A DNA stretch of 40,403 bases, from the NCBI GenBank assembly GCA_944362765.1, contig CALVTP010000011.1, forward strand, positions 1 to 40,403, in the 5' to 3' direction. How positions within the stretch are numbered: position 1 is the first letter of the stretch; every line of letters starts with the position of its first letter. Positions 1 to 7,602 of the stretch are shown here, piece after piece. The position numbers and the translations under genes are program-made. The notes below the pieces were generated by a model. The model did not search any database, had not been told where the DNA came from, and saw only the letters and a list, made by a program, of their open reading frames with translations. The DNA is from an uncultured Clostridia bacterium (lineage in GTDB: Bacteria; Bacillota; Clostridia; Christensenellales; DTU072).

Positions 1-78
1 TCGGGCGAAATTGGCGAAGGGCTGTATAGACATACGCTCCGAGGCAACTCCCGAAGGGAGGAAACTTGTTTCTTTCGT

Positions 79-245
79 CCGAAAGCGCCGTAAAATATGC
101 CCCAAGCCGCGGCTATATAATTTTCTTCCCGCCTAATCCCTTCCTTATTGAAAAAGCTCGTACGTGCGTACAAGCTTTTACATAAGGTTTTTTCTTTGCG
201 AGATATTAAAGTCCTCATACTTTAACTTTGCGGGAAGAAAATTAT
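79..245 (-). repeat. Structured repeat element, copy R1
   Basis: The element starts with a block shared with copy R2 (79-116; core GCCCCAAGCCGCGG) and continues into a perfect 16-bp outer inverted repeat (117-132 with 230-245). Inside lies a second hairpin: 143-148 pairs with 182-187, and 154-164 pairs with 167-177. On the minus strand the inner stem is closed by a G-U pair where the plus strand would have a C-A mismatch, so the RNA is probably read on the minus strand. The stem is followed there by a run of four to five T. Its stem bases differ from R2 and R3 but remain paired. Confidence 0.65.
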
Positions 246-247
246 AC

Positions 248-320
248 AAAAAAAGATATTTTCTGGGGCGATAGAAATTTCTTCGAAGCGGTATTATTGG
301 AATACAGCGGGGTACTATGA
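248..320 (+). repeat. Inverted repeat, left arm
   Basis: This arm matches the reverse complement of 1043-1112. The core 267-297 is identical over 31 bp to the complement of 1066-1096, and the flanks match with a few changes, ending in GGTACTATGA. The two arms enclose about 720 bp holding the 22-bp repeats and the two hairpins. They could be ends of a non-autonomous mobile element or two oppositely oriented copies of one short element. No transposase is present. Confidence 0.7.
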
Positions 321-406
321 ATATATTAAATTTGTTATAATAAACGGTAAAGCAGGCTTCACCGATAGGAGTACTTGAACTAATTACCTATTTTCCCTTC
401 ACTTAT

Positions 407-595
407 CCGCGAAGCGGGAACCTTGAGGAAAACTGCTGTAATGGAAATACAGAATAACAGCATGACTATTTTATATTTCCAATCCGCGTAGCGGCAACCT
501 TGTGGAAAGATGTAGTCATAAGAACGCGAAAGCGGAATAACGATATGCGTATCCTAATATTAATATCCCTATCCCGCGTAGCGGCAACCTTGTGG
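407..595 (+). repeat. Interspersed 22-bp repeats (three clear copies)
   Basis: Copies at 407-428, 484-505 and 574-595 share the pattern CCGCG(A/T)AGCGG(G/C)AACCTTG(A/T)GG; the second and third are identical. Start-to-start spacing is 77 and 90 bp. More diverged relatives are at about 621-642, 1591-1612 and 1635-1658. Each carries a short self-complementary CCGCGTAGCGG-like part. The spacing and the diverged flanks do not fit a CRISPR array. Confidence 0.65.
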
Positions 596-642
596 GCGGC
601 TGGGTGGGTCTAGTCTTCCCGGAGCGAAGCGACTACCTTATG
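594..642 (+). repeat. Diverged repeat unit, copy 1 (pair with 1611-1658)
   Basis: The stretch GGGCGGCTGGGTGGGT followed by a GGAGCGAAGCGACTACCTT-type end resembles 1611-1658 (GGGCGGGTGGTGGGTT, then a CGGAGCAGAGCGACCACCTT-type end). In both places it directly follows a copy of the 22-bp repeat, so a unit of roughly 70 bp appears to have been duplicated and then diverged. Confidence 0.5.
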
Positions 643-644
643 AT

Positions 645-725
645 GTAAAACTGCAACGATACCCACGACTCCGCCTTACTAGACAAACAACGCCGTAAAA
701 CCGCCATGATACCCACCACTCCGCC
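645..725 (+). repeat. 31-bp direct repeat, period 50
   Basis: Positions 645-675 and 695-725 match at 27 of 31 bases by my count, beginning with GTAAAAC and ending with the shared CC(A)C-ACTCCGCC end. Two copies only, so it is a short tandem duplication rather than an array. Confidence 0.6.
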
Positions 726-745
726 ACGATTCGAGCGAGCGCGGA

Positions 746-775
746 CGCGCACTTTTGCGGCAGCAAAAGTGCGCG
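746..775. repeat. Perfect 13-bp hairpin
   Basis: The arms CGCGCACTTTTGC (746-758) and its complement (763-775) enclose the loop GGCA. There is no T run on either side, so it is not a typical intrinsic terminator. It is followed five bases later by a second perfect hairpin. Confidence 0.75.
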
Positions 776-780
776 CCCAA

Positions 781-803
781 GTGTTTGCCCCAAGGGCAAA
801 CAC
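781..803. repeat. Perfect 10-bp hairpin
   Basis: The arms GTGTTTGCCC (781-790) and GGGCAAACAC (794-803) enclose the loop CAA. Together with the hairpin at 746-775 it forms a compact double stem-loop bracketed by TTCGAGC-like sequence on both sides. Function unknown. Confidence 0.75.
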
Positions 804-1042
804 CCTTCGAGCCGACGGAGCGAGAACTAATCGAGTATCCGTATCCGTCCCCTATAATTATATCATAAAGAGGAATAAATTGCAATAGTTTTTGTTAAAG
901 TATTTGATTTAATTTGAGGATTTATATTTGTTTTCTTACTGAAATTTTAATAATTTGGGATTGTACGATTACTTAATAATTGTTTATGTTCGTCTTTGGT
1001 TGTCGCCGAAGTTACTTCATTGCGTGATTTATTCTTCTTAAC

Positions 1043-1112
1043 TCATAGTACCCAGCTATATTTCCATAATACCGCTTCGAAGAAATTTCTATCGCCTTAA
1101 AAATTATCTTTT
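1043..1112 (-). repeat. Inverted repeat, right arm
   Basis: Reverse-complement partner of 248-320, with a 31-bp identical core at 1066-1096. See the left arm for interpretation. Confidence 0.7.
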
Positions 1113-1277
1113 GTGGCGGAGTATAGAAATATCGTTCGCGGCATACGTCGTATGCCACTCTCTCATTCCGTCACTCCGCCGCAAAATCTATCTTTCTAAG
1201 ACGATATCTCTTCCTTCTCTTCGGTATTATAAGAGTTTTCTCCAAAACGGACAGTCGCTTCGCTCCTGTCCTGCCCG

Positions 1278-1436
1278 AAAGCGCCGTGAAATATGCCCCA
1301 AGCCGCGGCTATAAATAATTTTCCTTTGCCCATCTAATCTCACCTTATGAAAAAAAGTCCGTAAGGGGTACGAACTTTCTTCCATAAGTCTAGTTGAAGC
1401 GAATTGAAACGTATGCCCTTTTTTAATTCGGGCAAA
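1278..1436 (-). repeat. Structured repeat element, copy R2
   Basis: This copy begins with the block shared with R1 (1278-1310) and then follows copy R3 closely through GAAGCGAATTGAAACG(T/C)ATGCCCT. The outer stem is reduced to seven pairs (TTTGCCC at 1325-1331 with GGGCAAA at 1430-1436), because the right arm diverges beyond that. The inner hairpin (1355-1377, minus strand) keeps an AAGTTCGTA/TACGGACTT stem followed by a T run, and CTTATG/CATAAG closes it outside (1344-1349 with 1383-1388). Confidence 0.65.
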
Positions 1437-1610
1437 CGCCGCTGCAGACAGTCCCTCACTATAAAATAACGCCGTCGAGATGTAGACTAGCGTGTATCGA
1501 ACGAGATACGCAGCGGATTGGGGCGAAGGTGAAAATGGAAAGCTGTTTGAGCAAGTAGCAGCTGGGAGCACCGGTGTTGCAGGTGATTTTTCGCGAAGCG
1601 TCATCCTCAT

Positions 1611-1658
1611 GGGCGGGTGGTGGGTTAAGTCTAATCGGAGCAGAGCGACCACCTTGTC
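1611..1658 (+). repeat. Diverged repeat unit, copy 2 (pair with 594-642)
   Basis: Second copy of the GGGCGG...ACCTT unit. It follows a diverged 22-bp repeat at 1591-1612 in the same arrangement as copy 1. Confidence 0.5.
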
Positions 1659-1847
1659 GCCGCTTGCGGCGAAACCTCGAACAAAAACAAAACAACCAAG
1701 CAATAAAGGTTTTGTTTTTGTTCGAAAAAGGCGGAGCGGAACCGTCAGATTGACTCGAAATGATTATGTTATTAATAAAAACCGTTAATGCGGGTGTTTG
1801 TCTCAATAATAAAACATTCTTAAGCGTTGTTGCGAGTCAAGCCACGA

Positions 1848-2011
1848 GCTTCGCGCTCCGCCGCAAGCCGCGGGTATAAATAATTTTCCTTTGCCCATCT
1901 AATCTCACCTTATGAAAAAAAGTCCGTACGGGGTACGAACTTCCTTCCATAAGTTTAGTTGAAGCGAATTGAAACGCATGCCCTACTTTAATTCGGGCAA
2001 AGGAAAATTAT
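1848..2011 (-). repeat. Structured repeat element, copy R3, joined to the rpsU stop codon
   Basis: The outer inverted repeat is a perfect 17 bp (1880-1896 with 1995-2011), and its arm nearest the gene contains the rpsU stop codon. Within it, CTTATG/CATAAG pairs around a 10-bp terminator stem (1920-1929 with 1933-1942). About 120 bp of this copy is nearly identical to R2 and weakly similar to R1. The shared GCAAGCCGCGG block is at about 1863-1873. Confidence 0.7.
1913..1942 (-). terminator. Probable intrinsic terminator of rpsU
   Basis: On the minus strand the stem AAGTTCGTAC / GTACGGACTT has loop CCC and one T-G wobble, and is followed directly by seven T. It begins 66 bases after the rpsU stop. 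Equivalent hairpins occur in copies R1 (154-177) and R2 (1355-1377). Confidence 0.7.
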
Positions 2012-2184
2012 TTAAAAGAACGTTTGCGCGCCGCCTCCGCCTTCTTCTTTCGTCTGACGCTCGGTTTTTCATACGCCTCTTTCCTGCGGAGGTCACCTAT
2101 TATACCGTCGTTAGCGCACTTTTTCTTCCATCTGCGGATAGCAGAATCCAAAGTTTCGTTATCTTTCACGATGACTGTAGACAT
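2008..2184 (-). CDS. rpsU: 30S ribosomal protein S21
   Basis: A 58-residue basic protein that I read directly from the sequence. It starts [20 protein letters not shown] and ends in the lysine/arginine-rich tail typical of S21 (ARKRSFK). S21 binds the 30S platform and helps initiation. The start is fixed by an excellent ribosome binding site (AAAGGAGGTGA, about 7 bases before the ATG) and a family-typical length. A promoter with TTGACA lies just upstream. The gene follows the dnaK/prmA/mtaB cluster, as in Bacillus. The stop codon forms part of the outer stem of repeat copy R3, so the 3' end of the message is highly structured. Confidence 0.95.
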   Translation of the reverse strand: MSTVIVKDNETLDSAIRRWKKKCANDGIIGDLRRKEAYEKPSVRRKKKAEAARKRSFK

Positions 2185-2227
2185 ATCGGTTTCACCTCCT
2201 TTTTTTCAGGAATTTTTGTACTTTAAT

Positions 2228-2257
2228 ATATTACAACAGCGATATCGCATTTGTCAA
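2228..2257 (-). promoter_or_regulatory. Promoter of rpsU
   Basis: Minus-strand TTGACA (2252-2257) and TAATAT (2228-2233) are separated by 18 bp, with a TG just before the -10. The start site would lie about 35 bases before the rpsU ATG. Confidence 0.6.
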
Positions 2258-2269
2258 ACGCTTTTTTGA

Positions 2270-5059
2270 TTATTCTATTCTCAAAGCGTCGACGACATTC
2301 TTTCTTGCTGCCGCCTGCGAGGGCACCAATCCGGACAGCACCGTCAATCCGAGACTTAATATCACAAGCAGCAACGCATGCAGCGGGTTTAGGTTCAGTA
2401 GTCCCATGCCCATTGCCGTACCAAGAAGCGCATTTATCGGCGGAATAAGGATGTATGCTATTACTATTCCCAATACACCGGAAACAAATCCGATTATCGC
2501 CGTTTCTGCGTCGAAGACGCGGGAGATATCGCGTTTTCTTGCGCCAAGGCTCCTCAGAATACCGATCTCTCTCGTCCTTTCTACAACGGAATTGGAGGTG
2601 ATAATCGCAATCATTATACAGCTGACGATAAGCGAAATGCTTGCGACGGCTATCAGCACGGTTGTCATAAGGTCGACAATCATGCGCATATTGCCGATAA
2701 ACATTTCGGAAACATCGAAGTATTGCACCTCTTCGTCAATCCCCAATTCATCATTCTTTTCATTCCAGGCGTCGAGATGCTCGGTTATCAATGTCTTAGC
2801 CTCAAAGCCCGACGGATATACGGTAATGAACGCCGGAACGTCATAGCCGTCCGCCGCCAAAGCTCTTAACTTTGTCGATCTTTGCATTCCTGACTGCCCG
2901 CTTTCATCCAGGCTCGCAAAGACGAGATCCATGAGGCTGTCTGCGTCCTTTCCGAGAGATTCTCCAAAAAATTTATCTTCTTCTACTACGCATTCACGGG
3001 TATCCGGGTTTGCCGCCAGCAACGCGTTCTGAGCCTCCGTCACTTCGGAAGTTCTTGCGTTGTTCAAAACCTTTTCGGCAAGCTCCGGAGTATAGCAAAG
3101 AGCATTCCCGACAAAACCCGAAGCGCCGTCTTTCAACCTGTAAATGCCGACAACCGTCAAAGTTTCTTCGGCATCATTCCATAACGTCTCATCGACCGTC
3201 AGGGTCGGGTCTTCTGCGCCGTACAGTTTCTTTTCATCATTATTCTTAGGTCTGTATTTGAGCTCTCCGTCTTTGTTTTCAAAGGATTCATAGTAAGTAT
3301 TGTTATAGGCAATTTTCAGCTCGTAGCCCAACAAATCATCGAACTTAATTGAATCTTTATATTCGTAAGCTGCTTTGTCTCCATCCTGTTTGATGGCGTT
3401 TCCTTCGCCGTCGCGTTTGTAGACGTCAAATCCGAAGCATCCGAGGGCGCTCGGATGAATTTTATTTTCTCCGTTGACCACCAAAATGATTTCGTTGGCG
3501 TTTTGCGGATAATGACCGCCGATACGTTCATAACTGTTTTCGACAAACTCCTGACCTCCCGCGAGCTGGAACCAATTCAGCGGCTCCTGACCGTTGGAGC
3601 CCAATACCTGCCCCGCAATCGAAAACGCGTCGGTGATTTGCGGGAGAGGGCTGACGTCAAGATAGACGGTATTGCCGTTCTCGTCCAAAGACTCCGCCAG
3701 AATATTCATTTTCGTACCGTAGAAATAGTTTATGGAGTTCACCCAATCGGGATGCTCCTCCTCCATTTTCTTTAAGTATTCCACATATTCGGTATTGATG
3801 GTATTATGTCCTATCGAGCTTGAGCTGGAATCCAAAAAAACGTCAATGAGCGAAGTCATACCGGCACCGCTAAGGGACATCGAGGAAGAATCGTCGAAGT
3901 AAATGACGTCCTCGTCGGGGTGCTCCATTGTCGTCCCGCTGCCGACAGTAAGATTTTCAATCATGTCGGTAAAAATCGAGTAGTCGATTGAAAATTCGTA
4001 CATGCCTATCGGAACGGTAGCAAGGATGTTTGCCTGCATTGTCTCCAACATGACATTAAACCCGTTGGACATAGCTAACACCAAAGCCAAAGAGATGATG
4101 CCGACGGAGCCGGCAAAACTCGTAAGGAAGGTACGGCGCTTTTTTGTCAGCAGGTTTTTCAATGACAAACTGAAAGCCGTCGTCGCCTTCATCGAAGTGG
4201 CTTTGAAGGGGGATTTTTGTCCGCGCTGCTTTATTCCGAGGGCGTTCATGGCTTTTGCGTCGGAATTTTGAGCGTCGGCAGCTGCTTTTTCCTTTTCACC
4301 TTTTTTAAAAGCCGCTTTCTTTTCCTTCTTCTCATCGGAGGAGGCTTTTTCGGCGTCCAAATGCACGATTTCGGGTTCCCATTCGTAAGGATCGGTATCG
4401 GATTCGACTAAACCGTCCCTCAGCTTTACTATACGGGTGGAATATGTATCGGCAAGTTCGTTGTTGTGGGTGACCATGATGACGAGTCTGTCCTTTGCCA
4501 CCTCTTTCAGTAGTTCCATGACCTGCACGGAAAGTTTGGAATCCAATGCTCCCGTCGGCTCGTCCGCCAAGACGATTTTCGGGTTATTTACAAGCGCTCT
4601 GGCTATTGCAACGCGCTGCATTTGTCCGCCGGAGATTTGCGACGGCTTCTTCTTCAATTCGTCGCCCATTCCGACTCGCTCCAAGGCGGCGATCGCCATC
4701 TTGCGTCTGGCGGCTTTGTCTACGCCCGAAAGGCTCAACGCGAGTTCGACGTTTTCCAATACCGTCAGGTGCGGAATGAGGTTGTAGTTTTGAAAGACGA
4801 AGCCTATCGTGGCGTTTCTGTATGCGTCCCATTGTTCGGACTTAAAGTCCTTTGTGGAGGTATTGCCGATGACAAGGTCGCCCGTCGTATACCTGTCCAA
4901 GCCGCCGATGATGTTTAAAAGCGTCGACTTGCCGCAGCCCGAAGCACCGATGACGGAGACGAACTCCGACTCGCGGAACGCCAGCGTCACTCCTCTGAGC
5001 GCGCGGACGGAATAGTCGCCCATTTCGAAGACCTTGGTTACATTTGTCAATTTTAACAT
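2270..5059 (-). CDS. MacB-like ABC transporter, ATPase and permease in one chain
   Basis: A 929-residue protein with a LolD/MacB-type ATPase at the N-terminus: Walker A GASGCGKS at 38-45, signature SGGQ at 143-146, Walker B ending in DE at 166-167. A charged lysine/glutamate-rich linker (about 235-290) follows, then one membrane segment near 315-335, a large extracytoplasmic domain of about 430 residues, and three C-terminal FtsX-type membrane segments (from about 790). MacB-type proteins work as mechanotransmitters exporting or extracting lipids, peptides or lipoproteins rather than as classical pores; the substrate here cannot be told. AGAGGCG precedes the ATG. It lies 64 bp after the HIT gene and may be the last gene of the heat-shock transcription unit. 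No partner gene for a membrane-fusion protein is adjacent. Confidence 0.85.
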   Translation of the reverse strand: MLKLTNVTKVFEMGDYSVRALRGVTLAFRESEFVSVIGASGCGKSTLLNIIGGLDRYTTGDLVIGNTSTKDFKSEQWDAYRNATIGFVFQNYNLIPHLTVLENVELALSLSGVDKAARRKMAIAALERVGMGDELKKKPSQISGGQMQRVAIARALVNNPKIVLADEPTGALDSKLSVQVMELLKEVAKDRLVIMVTHNNELADTYSTRIVKLRDGLVESDTDPYEWEPEIVHLDAEKASSDEKKEKKAAFKKGEKEKAAADAQNSDAKAMNALGIKQRGQKSPFKATSMKATTAFSLSLKNLLTKKRRTFLTSFAGSVGIISLALVLAMSNGFNVMLETMQANILATVPIGMYEFSIDYSIFTDMIENLTVGSGTTMEHPDEDVIYFDDSSSMSLSGAGMTSLIDVFLDSSSSSIGHNTINTEYVEYLKKMEEEHPDWVNSINYFYGTKMNILAESLDENGNTVYLDVSPLPQITDAFSIAGQVLGSNGQEPLNWFQLAGGQEFVENSYERIGGHYPQNANEIILVVNGENKIHPSALGCFGFDVYKRDGEGNAIKQDGDKAAYEYKDSIKFDDLLGYELKIAYNNTYYESFENKDGELKYRPKNNDEKKLYGAEDPTLTVDETLWNDAEETLTVVGIYRLKDGASGFVGNALCYTPELAEKVLNNARTSEVTEAQNALLAANPDTRECVVEEDKFFGESLGKDADSLMDLVFASLDESGQSGMQRSTKLRALAADGYDVPAFITVYPSGFEAKTLITEHLDAWNEKNDELGIDEEVQYFDVSEMFIGNMRMIVDLMTTVLIAVASISLIVSCIMIAIITSNSVVERTREIGILRSLGARKRDISRVFDAETAIIGFVSGVLGIVIAYILIPPINALLGTAMGMGLLNLNPLHALLLVILSLGLTVLSGLVPSQAAARKNVVDALRIE

Positions 5060-5123
5060 TTGTCGCCTCTTTGTCCTAAGTTATCTTGAATTATTATCGG
5101 TTATTTTCATGGGAAAACGAGAA

Positions 5124-5465
5124 TCAGCCCATTTTTTCATTGAGCTTTTCCCCGCCCAAGATATGTATGTGAAGGTGCCCTACCGATTGGCAGCCGTCAT
5201 TACCTTTGTTGGAAACCACTCTGAAACCGCCGCCGAGACCCAATTTATCGATAAGTCCCGCAAGTGTTCCGAACATTCTGCCGAGCGCTTCCGGCTCCTT
5301 TTCAGCCATGTCGGCGATATCGGAGTAATGTTTTTTCGGCATCATCAGATAATGTTTCGCGGCTTGCGGATTGATGTCGGCGATTATCAGAATATCGTCG
5401 TCTTCATAAAATTTTGCGGAGGGGATTTCGCCCTTTATTATCCTGCAAAAGAGACAATCACTCAT
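5124..5465 (-). CDS. HIT-family nucleotide hydrolase (HinT-like)
   Basis: A 113-residue histidine-triad protein. The triad His-Leu-His-Ile-His is at 97-101; the middle and last histidines in the family act on the alpha-phosphate of AMP-amidate-type nucleotides. CxxC at 4-7 and His46 fit the zinc site seen in some bacterial HinT proteins. Length and motif spacing are normal. The start overlaps the end of the prmA-mtaB fusion by 8 bases, so it is probably translated in coupling with it. HIT proteins are often found near dnaK/mtaB/rpsU in Clostridia. Confidence 0.9.
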   Translation of the reverse strand: MSDCLFCRIIKGEIPSAKFYEDDDILIIADINPQAAKHYLMMPKKHYSDIADMAEKEPEALGRMFGTLAGLIDKLGLGGGFRVVSNKGNDGCQSVGHLHIHILGGEKLNEKMG

Positions 5466-7602
5466 CTAAAAGTTCTCCTTTTAAACCATCGGAAAAAATT
5501 TCCGTCGGAACTATTATACCATATTCTGCGGCGGTGTCTACATAAAATTTTATATAGTATTCGGAATAACCTAACCGATAGCCATTTTCTTCACTCTCAA
5601 AAAGCACGCGCTGACGCACATCTGACATCTTTTCAAGGTAGTTGCGCCTCAATTTCGCCTTCAATTCGCTCAAAACGGCTTCGCGCTCTTTTACGATACT
5701 TTTATCTATTTTTTTGAACTTGAATGCGACGGTGCCCTCTCTTGCGGAGAAAGGAAAGATGTGGATATCGGAAAATTCGGCTTTTTCAGCCAAGAGCAGC
5801 GAATCCCCGAAATCGGCGTCCCTCTCCCCCGGGAAGCCTACGATTATATCGGTAGTCACCGAGGCAAGCGGAAAGTATGTTCTGATTAAAGCCACCTTTT
5901 CGAGGTACTCCGACGCGGTATACTTTCTGTTCATCGCCTTTAAAACGGCGTCGGAACCCGATTGCAGCGACAGATGAAAGTGCGGACAGAACCGCTTCAG
6001 ACCCTTCAAAGCGGTCAGCAATTCGTCGTCTATGCCTTCGGCGTAAAAGGAACCGAGCCTCAGTCTCACGTCTATATCTTTCAAAGCTCTTATAAGCCCC
6101 GCGAGGCTCTCCCCGGTATCAGAGCCGTACGCCGAAAGATTTATTCCCGTCAACACGATTTCGCGGGTGAGGCGGGAAAGCTTTTCGATTTCACGCACGC
6201 AATCGTCCGCCCTTCTGCTCCTCGCCCGACCCCTCAGATATGGAATGACGCAATAAGAACAAAAGTTGTTACATCCGTCCTGTATCTTGACCAAAGCCCT
6301 GGTTCGGGTAACCGCGGGAAGAGCTATGGGATATTCAAACTCGGTTTTCGGATAAAACTCTTTTCTTGCGGGGGAGCGCAAAAACTTGACGACGTTATAC
6401 TTACCGCCGACTCCCGAAAGATACTTTACGCCCTTGTCGACATAGAATCCGGGGTTCTTTTCGGCAGCACAGCCGACAATGAAGATTTCGGCTTCGGGAT
6501 TGTATTTTTCTACGCGCGAGATGATTTGCCGCGACTTTCTTTCGGCTTCGGCGGTGACTGCGCAGGTATTTATGATGTATTTATCGGCGTAACCCAATTT
6601 CTCGGTGACCGAAACGCCCGCGCTTATCAGGGCGCCCGCTATCTCGTCGCACTCGTATTGGTTGGTTTTGCATCCGAGGTTAAAAACGGCAACGATAAGT
6701 TTTCTTACCGCCTTCAAAGCCGTCCACTCCCCTTCATCGGCTCTGTCGACGATTTCAAAACCGGCGCGGGTGTATTTATCGATGACTTCGTCTGCCCGGG
6801 AGCTTAAAATGCCCGACAGAATACAGACGCTGCCTTCACGGGTCACTCTTCCGAGCCCCGGCAAAAGCCGAAGCAATATGTCGGCGGTGAGGTTTGCGAG
6901 TACGACGTCGAATCTTTCCGTTATCCCTTCCGTAAGCGAAGTAAGTCGCACTTCGGTGGCGTCCGAAACCTCGTTCAGCGCGGCTTGAGCCACTGCATCC
7001 CTGACGGCTTCGGGGTCGAAATCGGTCATCAGAACGCTCCGGGCTTTGCACTTGGCGGCGGCAACGCCCAGAATACCGCTTCCCGTTCCGACGTCCAATA
7101 CCTTTTTCCCCGCCGTTTCGCCGTTCATCAGGCGAAGGGCAAGCCTCGTCGACTCGTGTGCCCCCGTTCCGAACGCCGTCGAAGGATTGATTAAAATCCG
7201 CTTTTTACCTTCTTCGGGAGGAGCGTCGCGAAGCCAGACGGGAACGAGCTCGACTTCTCCTTCGGTGCGGATTTTATAAAATTGTTTCCAGGAGTTTTCC
7301 CAATCTTCCTCTTCTCCGGAGTAAGTTTTCAGCTCCTCGTAGTGCAAAAAGGGGTAGCTTTGAAGCGCCCCTTTCACCCTTTCTTCCGGATTTTCGCCGC
7401 CCGGGAAGACTCCCTTGACGACTACGCCCTCGTCCGAAAAAATCCTGTCGTCGGCGTAGTCCCAATTCATCGGATCGCGGAGCACTTCCTCTACGTCGCG
7501 GACGTCGTTTATCTCGACGCCCGAAGCTCCCGCCGTCCACATGGCATCGGCGGCGAGTTCCTGGAGGTCGCGGTCGGTTTTGAGGGTTACGGTAAAATAC
7601 AT
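5458..7602 (-). CDS. PrmA-MtaB fusion: L11 methyltransferase joined to tRNA methylthiotransferase
   Basis: A single 714-residue frame. Residues 1-300 are PrmA: substrate domain, FGTGAHES near 144-151, SAM motif VLDVGTGSG at 168-176, and ANLTAD at 236-241. PrmA trimethylates ribosomal protein L11. Residues 302-714 are a complete MtaB. Its UPF0004 domain has cysteines 311, 347 and 378 for the auxiliary cluster. The radical-SAM triad is Cys444, Cys448, Cys451, and a TRAM-like end follows. MtaB adds methylthio to t6A37 of tRNA. No stop codon separates the halves; the joint is at about base 6702. An in-frame TTG (6715-6717) behind GGGGAG could start MtaB separately. The gene overlaps dnaJ as TGATG. 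The usual rsmE between prmA and mtaB is absent. An assembly or base error removing a stop or shifting frame at the joint is the main alternative. Confidence 0.85.
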   Translation of the reverse strand: MYFTVTLKTDRDLQELAADAMWTAGASGVEINDVRDVEEVLRDPMNWDYADDRIFSDEGVVVKGVFPGGENPEERVKGALQSYPFLHYEELKTYSGEEEDWENSWKQFYKIRTEGEVELVPVWLRDAPPEEGKKRILINPSTAFGTGAHESTRLALRLMNGETAGKKVLDVGTGSGILGVAAAKCKARSVLMTDFDPEAVRDAVAQAALNEVSDATEVRLTSLTEGITERFDVVLANLTADILLRLLPGLGRVTREGSVCILSGILSSRADEVIDKYTRAGFEIVDRADEGEWTALKAVRKLIVAVFNLGCKTNQYECDEIAGALISAGVSVTEKLGYADKYIINTCAVTAEAERKSRQIISRVEKYNPEAEIFIVGCAAEKNPGFYVDKGVKYLSGVGGKYNVVKFLRSPARKEFYPKTEFEYPIALPAVTRTRALVKIQDGCNNFCSYCVIPYLRGRARSRRADDCVREIEKLSRLTREIVLTGINLSAYGSDTGESLAGLIRALKDIDVRLRLGSFYAEGIDDELLTALKGLKRFCPHFHLSLQSGSDAVLKAMNRKYTASEYLEKVALIRTYFPLASVTTDIIVGFPGERDADFGDSLLLAEKAEFSDIHIFPFSAREGTVAFKFKKIDKSIVKEREAVLSELKAKLRRNYLEKMSDVRQRVLFESEENGYRLGYSEYYIKFYVDTAAEYGIIVPTEIFSDGLKGELLDE

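Larger units (their letters stand above)
1..2007. other. Gene-free, repeat-rich region downstream of rpsU
   Basis: I see no credible gene in these 2 kb. The open frames are short, mutually overlapping on both strands, lack a good ribosome binding site in front of a plausible start, and run through hairpins and repeats. The stretch is a mosaic of three copies of a structured terminator-like element, a 70-bp inverted repeat about 720 bp apart, several 22-bp GCGAAGCG-type repeats, a 31-bp direct repeat and two perfect hairpins. In Bacillota the gene after rpsU is commonly yqeY; it is not seen here. No tRNA, rRNA or CRISPR array was recognised. Confidence 0.7.

Noticed and set aside
407-595. CRISPR-like array of 22-bp repeats
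   Set aside because: Spacing of 77 and 90 bp, only three good copies, diverged relatives elsewhere and no cas genes.
706-888. 60-residue open frame on the plus strand
   Set aside because: It spans the two perfect hairpins and has an arginine-rich, low-information composition typical of chance frames.
1227-1703. 158-residue open frame on the minus strand
   Set aside because: It runs through repeat R2 and has no family resemblance and no good ribosome binding site; overlapping frames exist on both strands.
3455-3775. Long plus-strand frames opposite the core genes (also, for example, 7680-8747 and 30417-31784)
   Set aside because: They are shadows of well-supported minus-strand genes, with no ribosome binding sites or family motifs.
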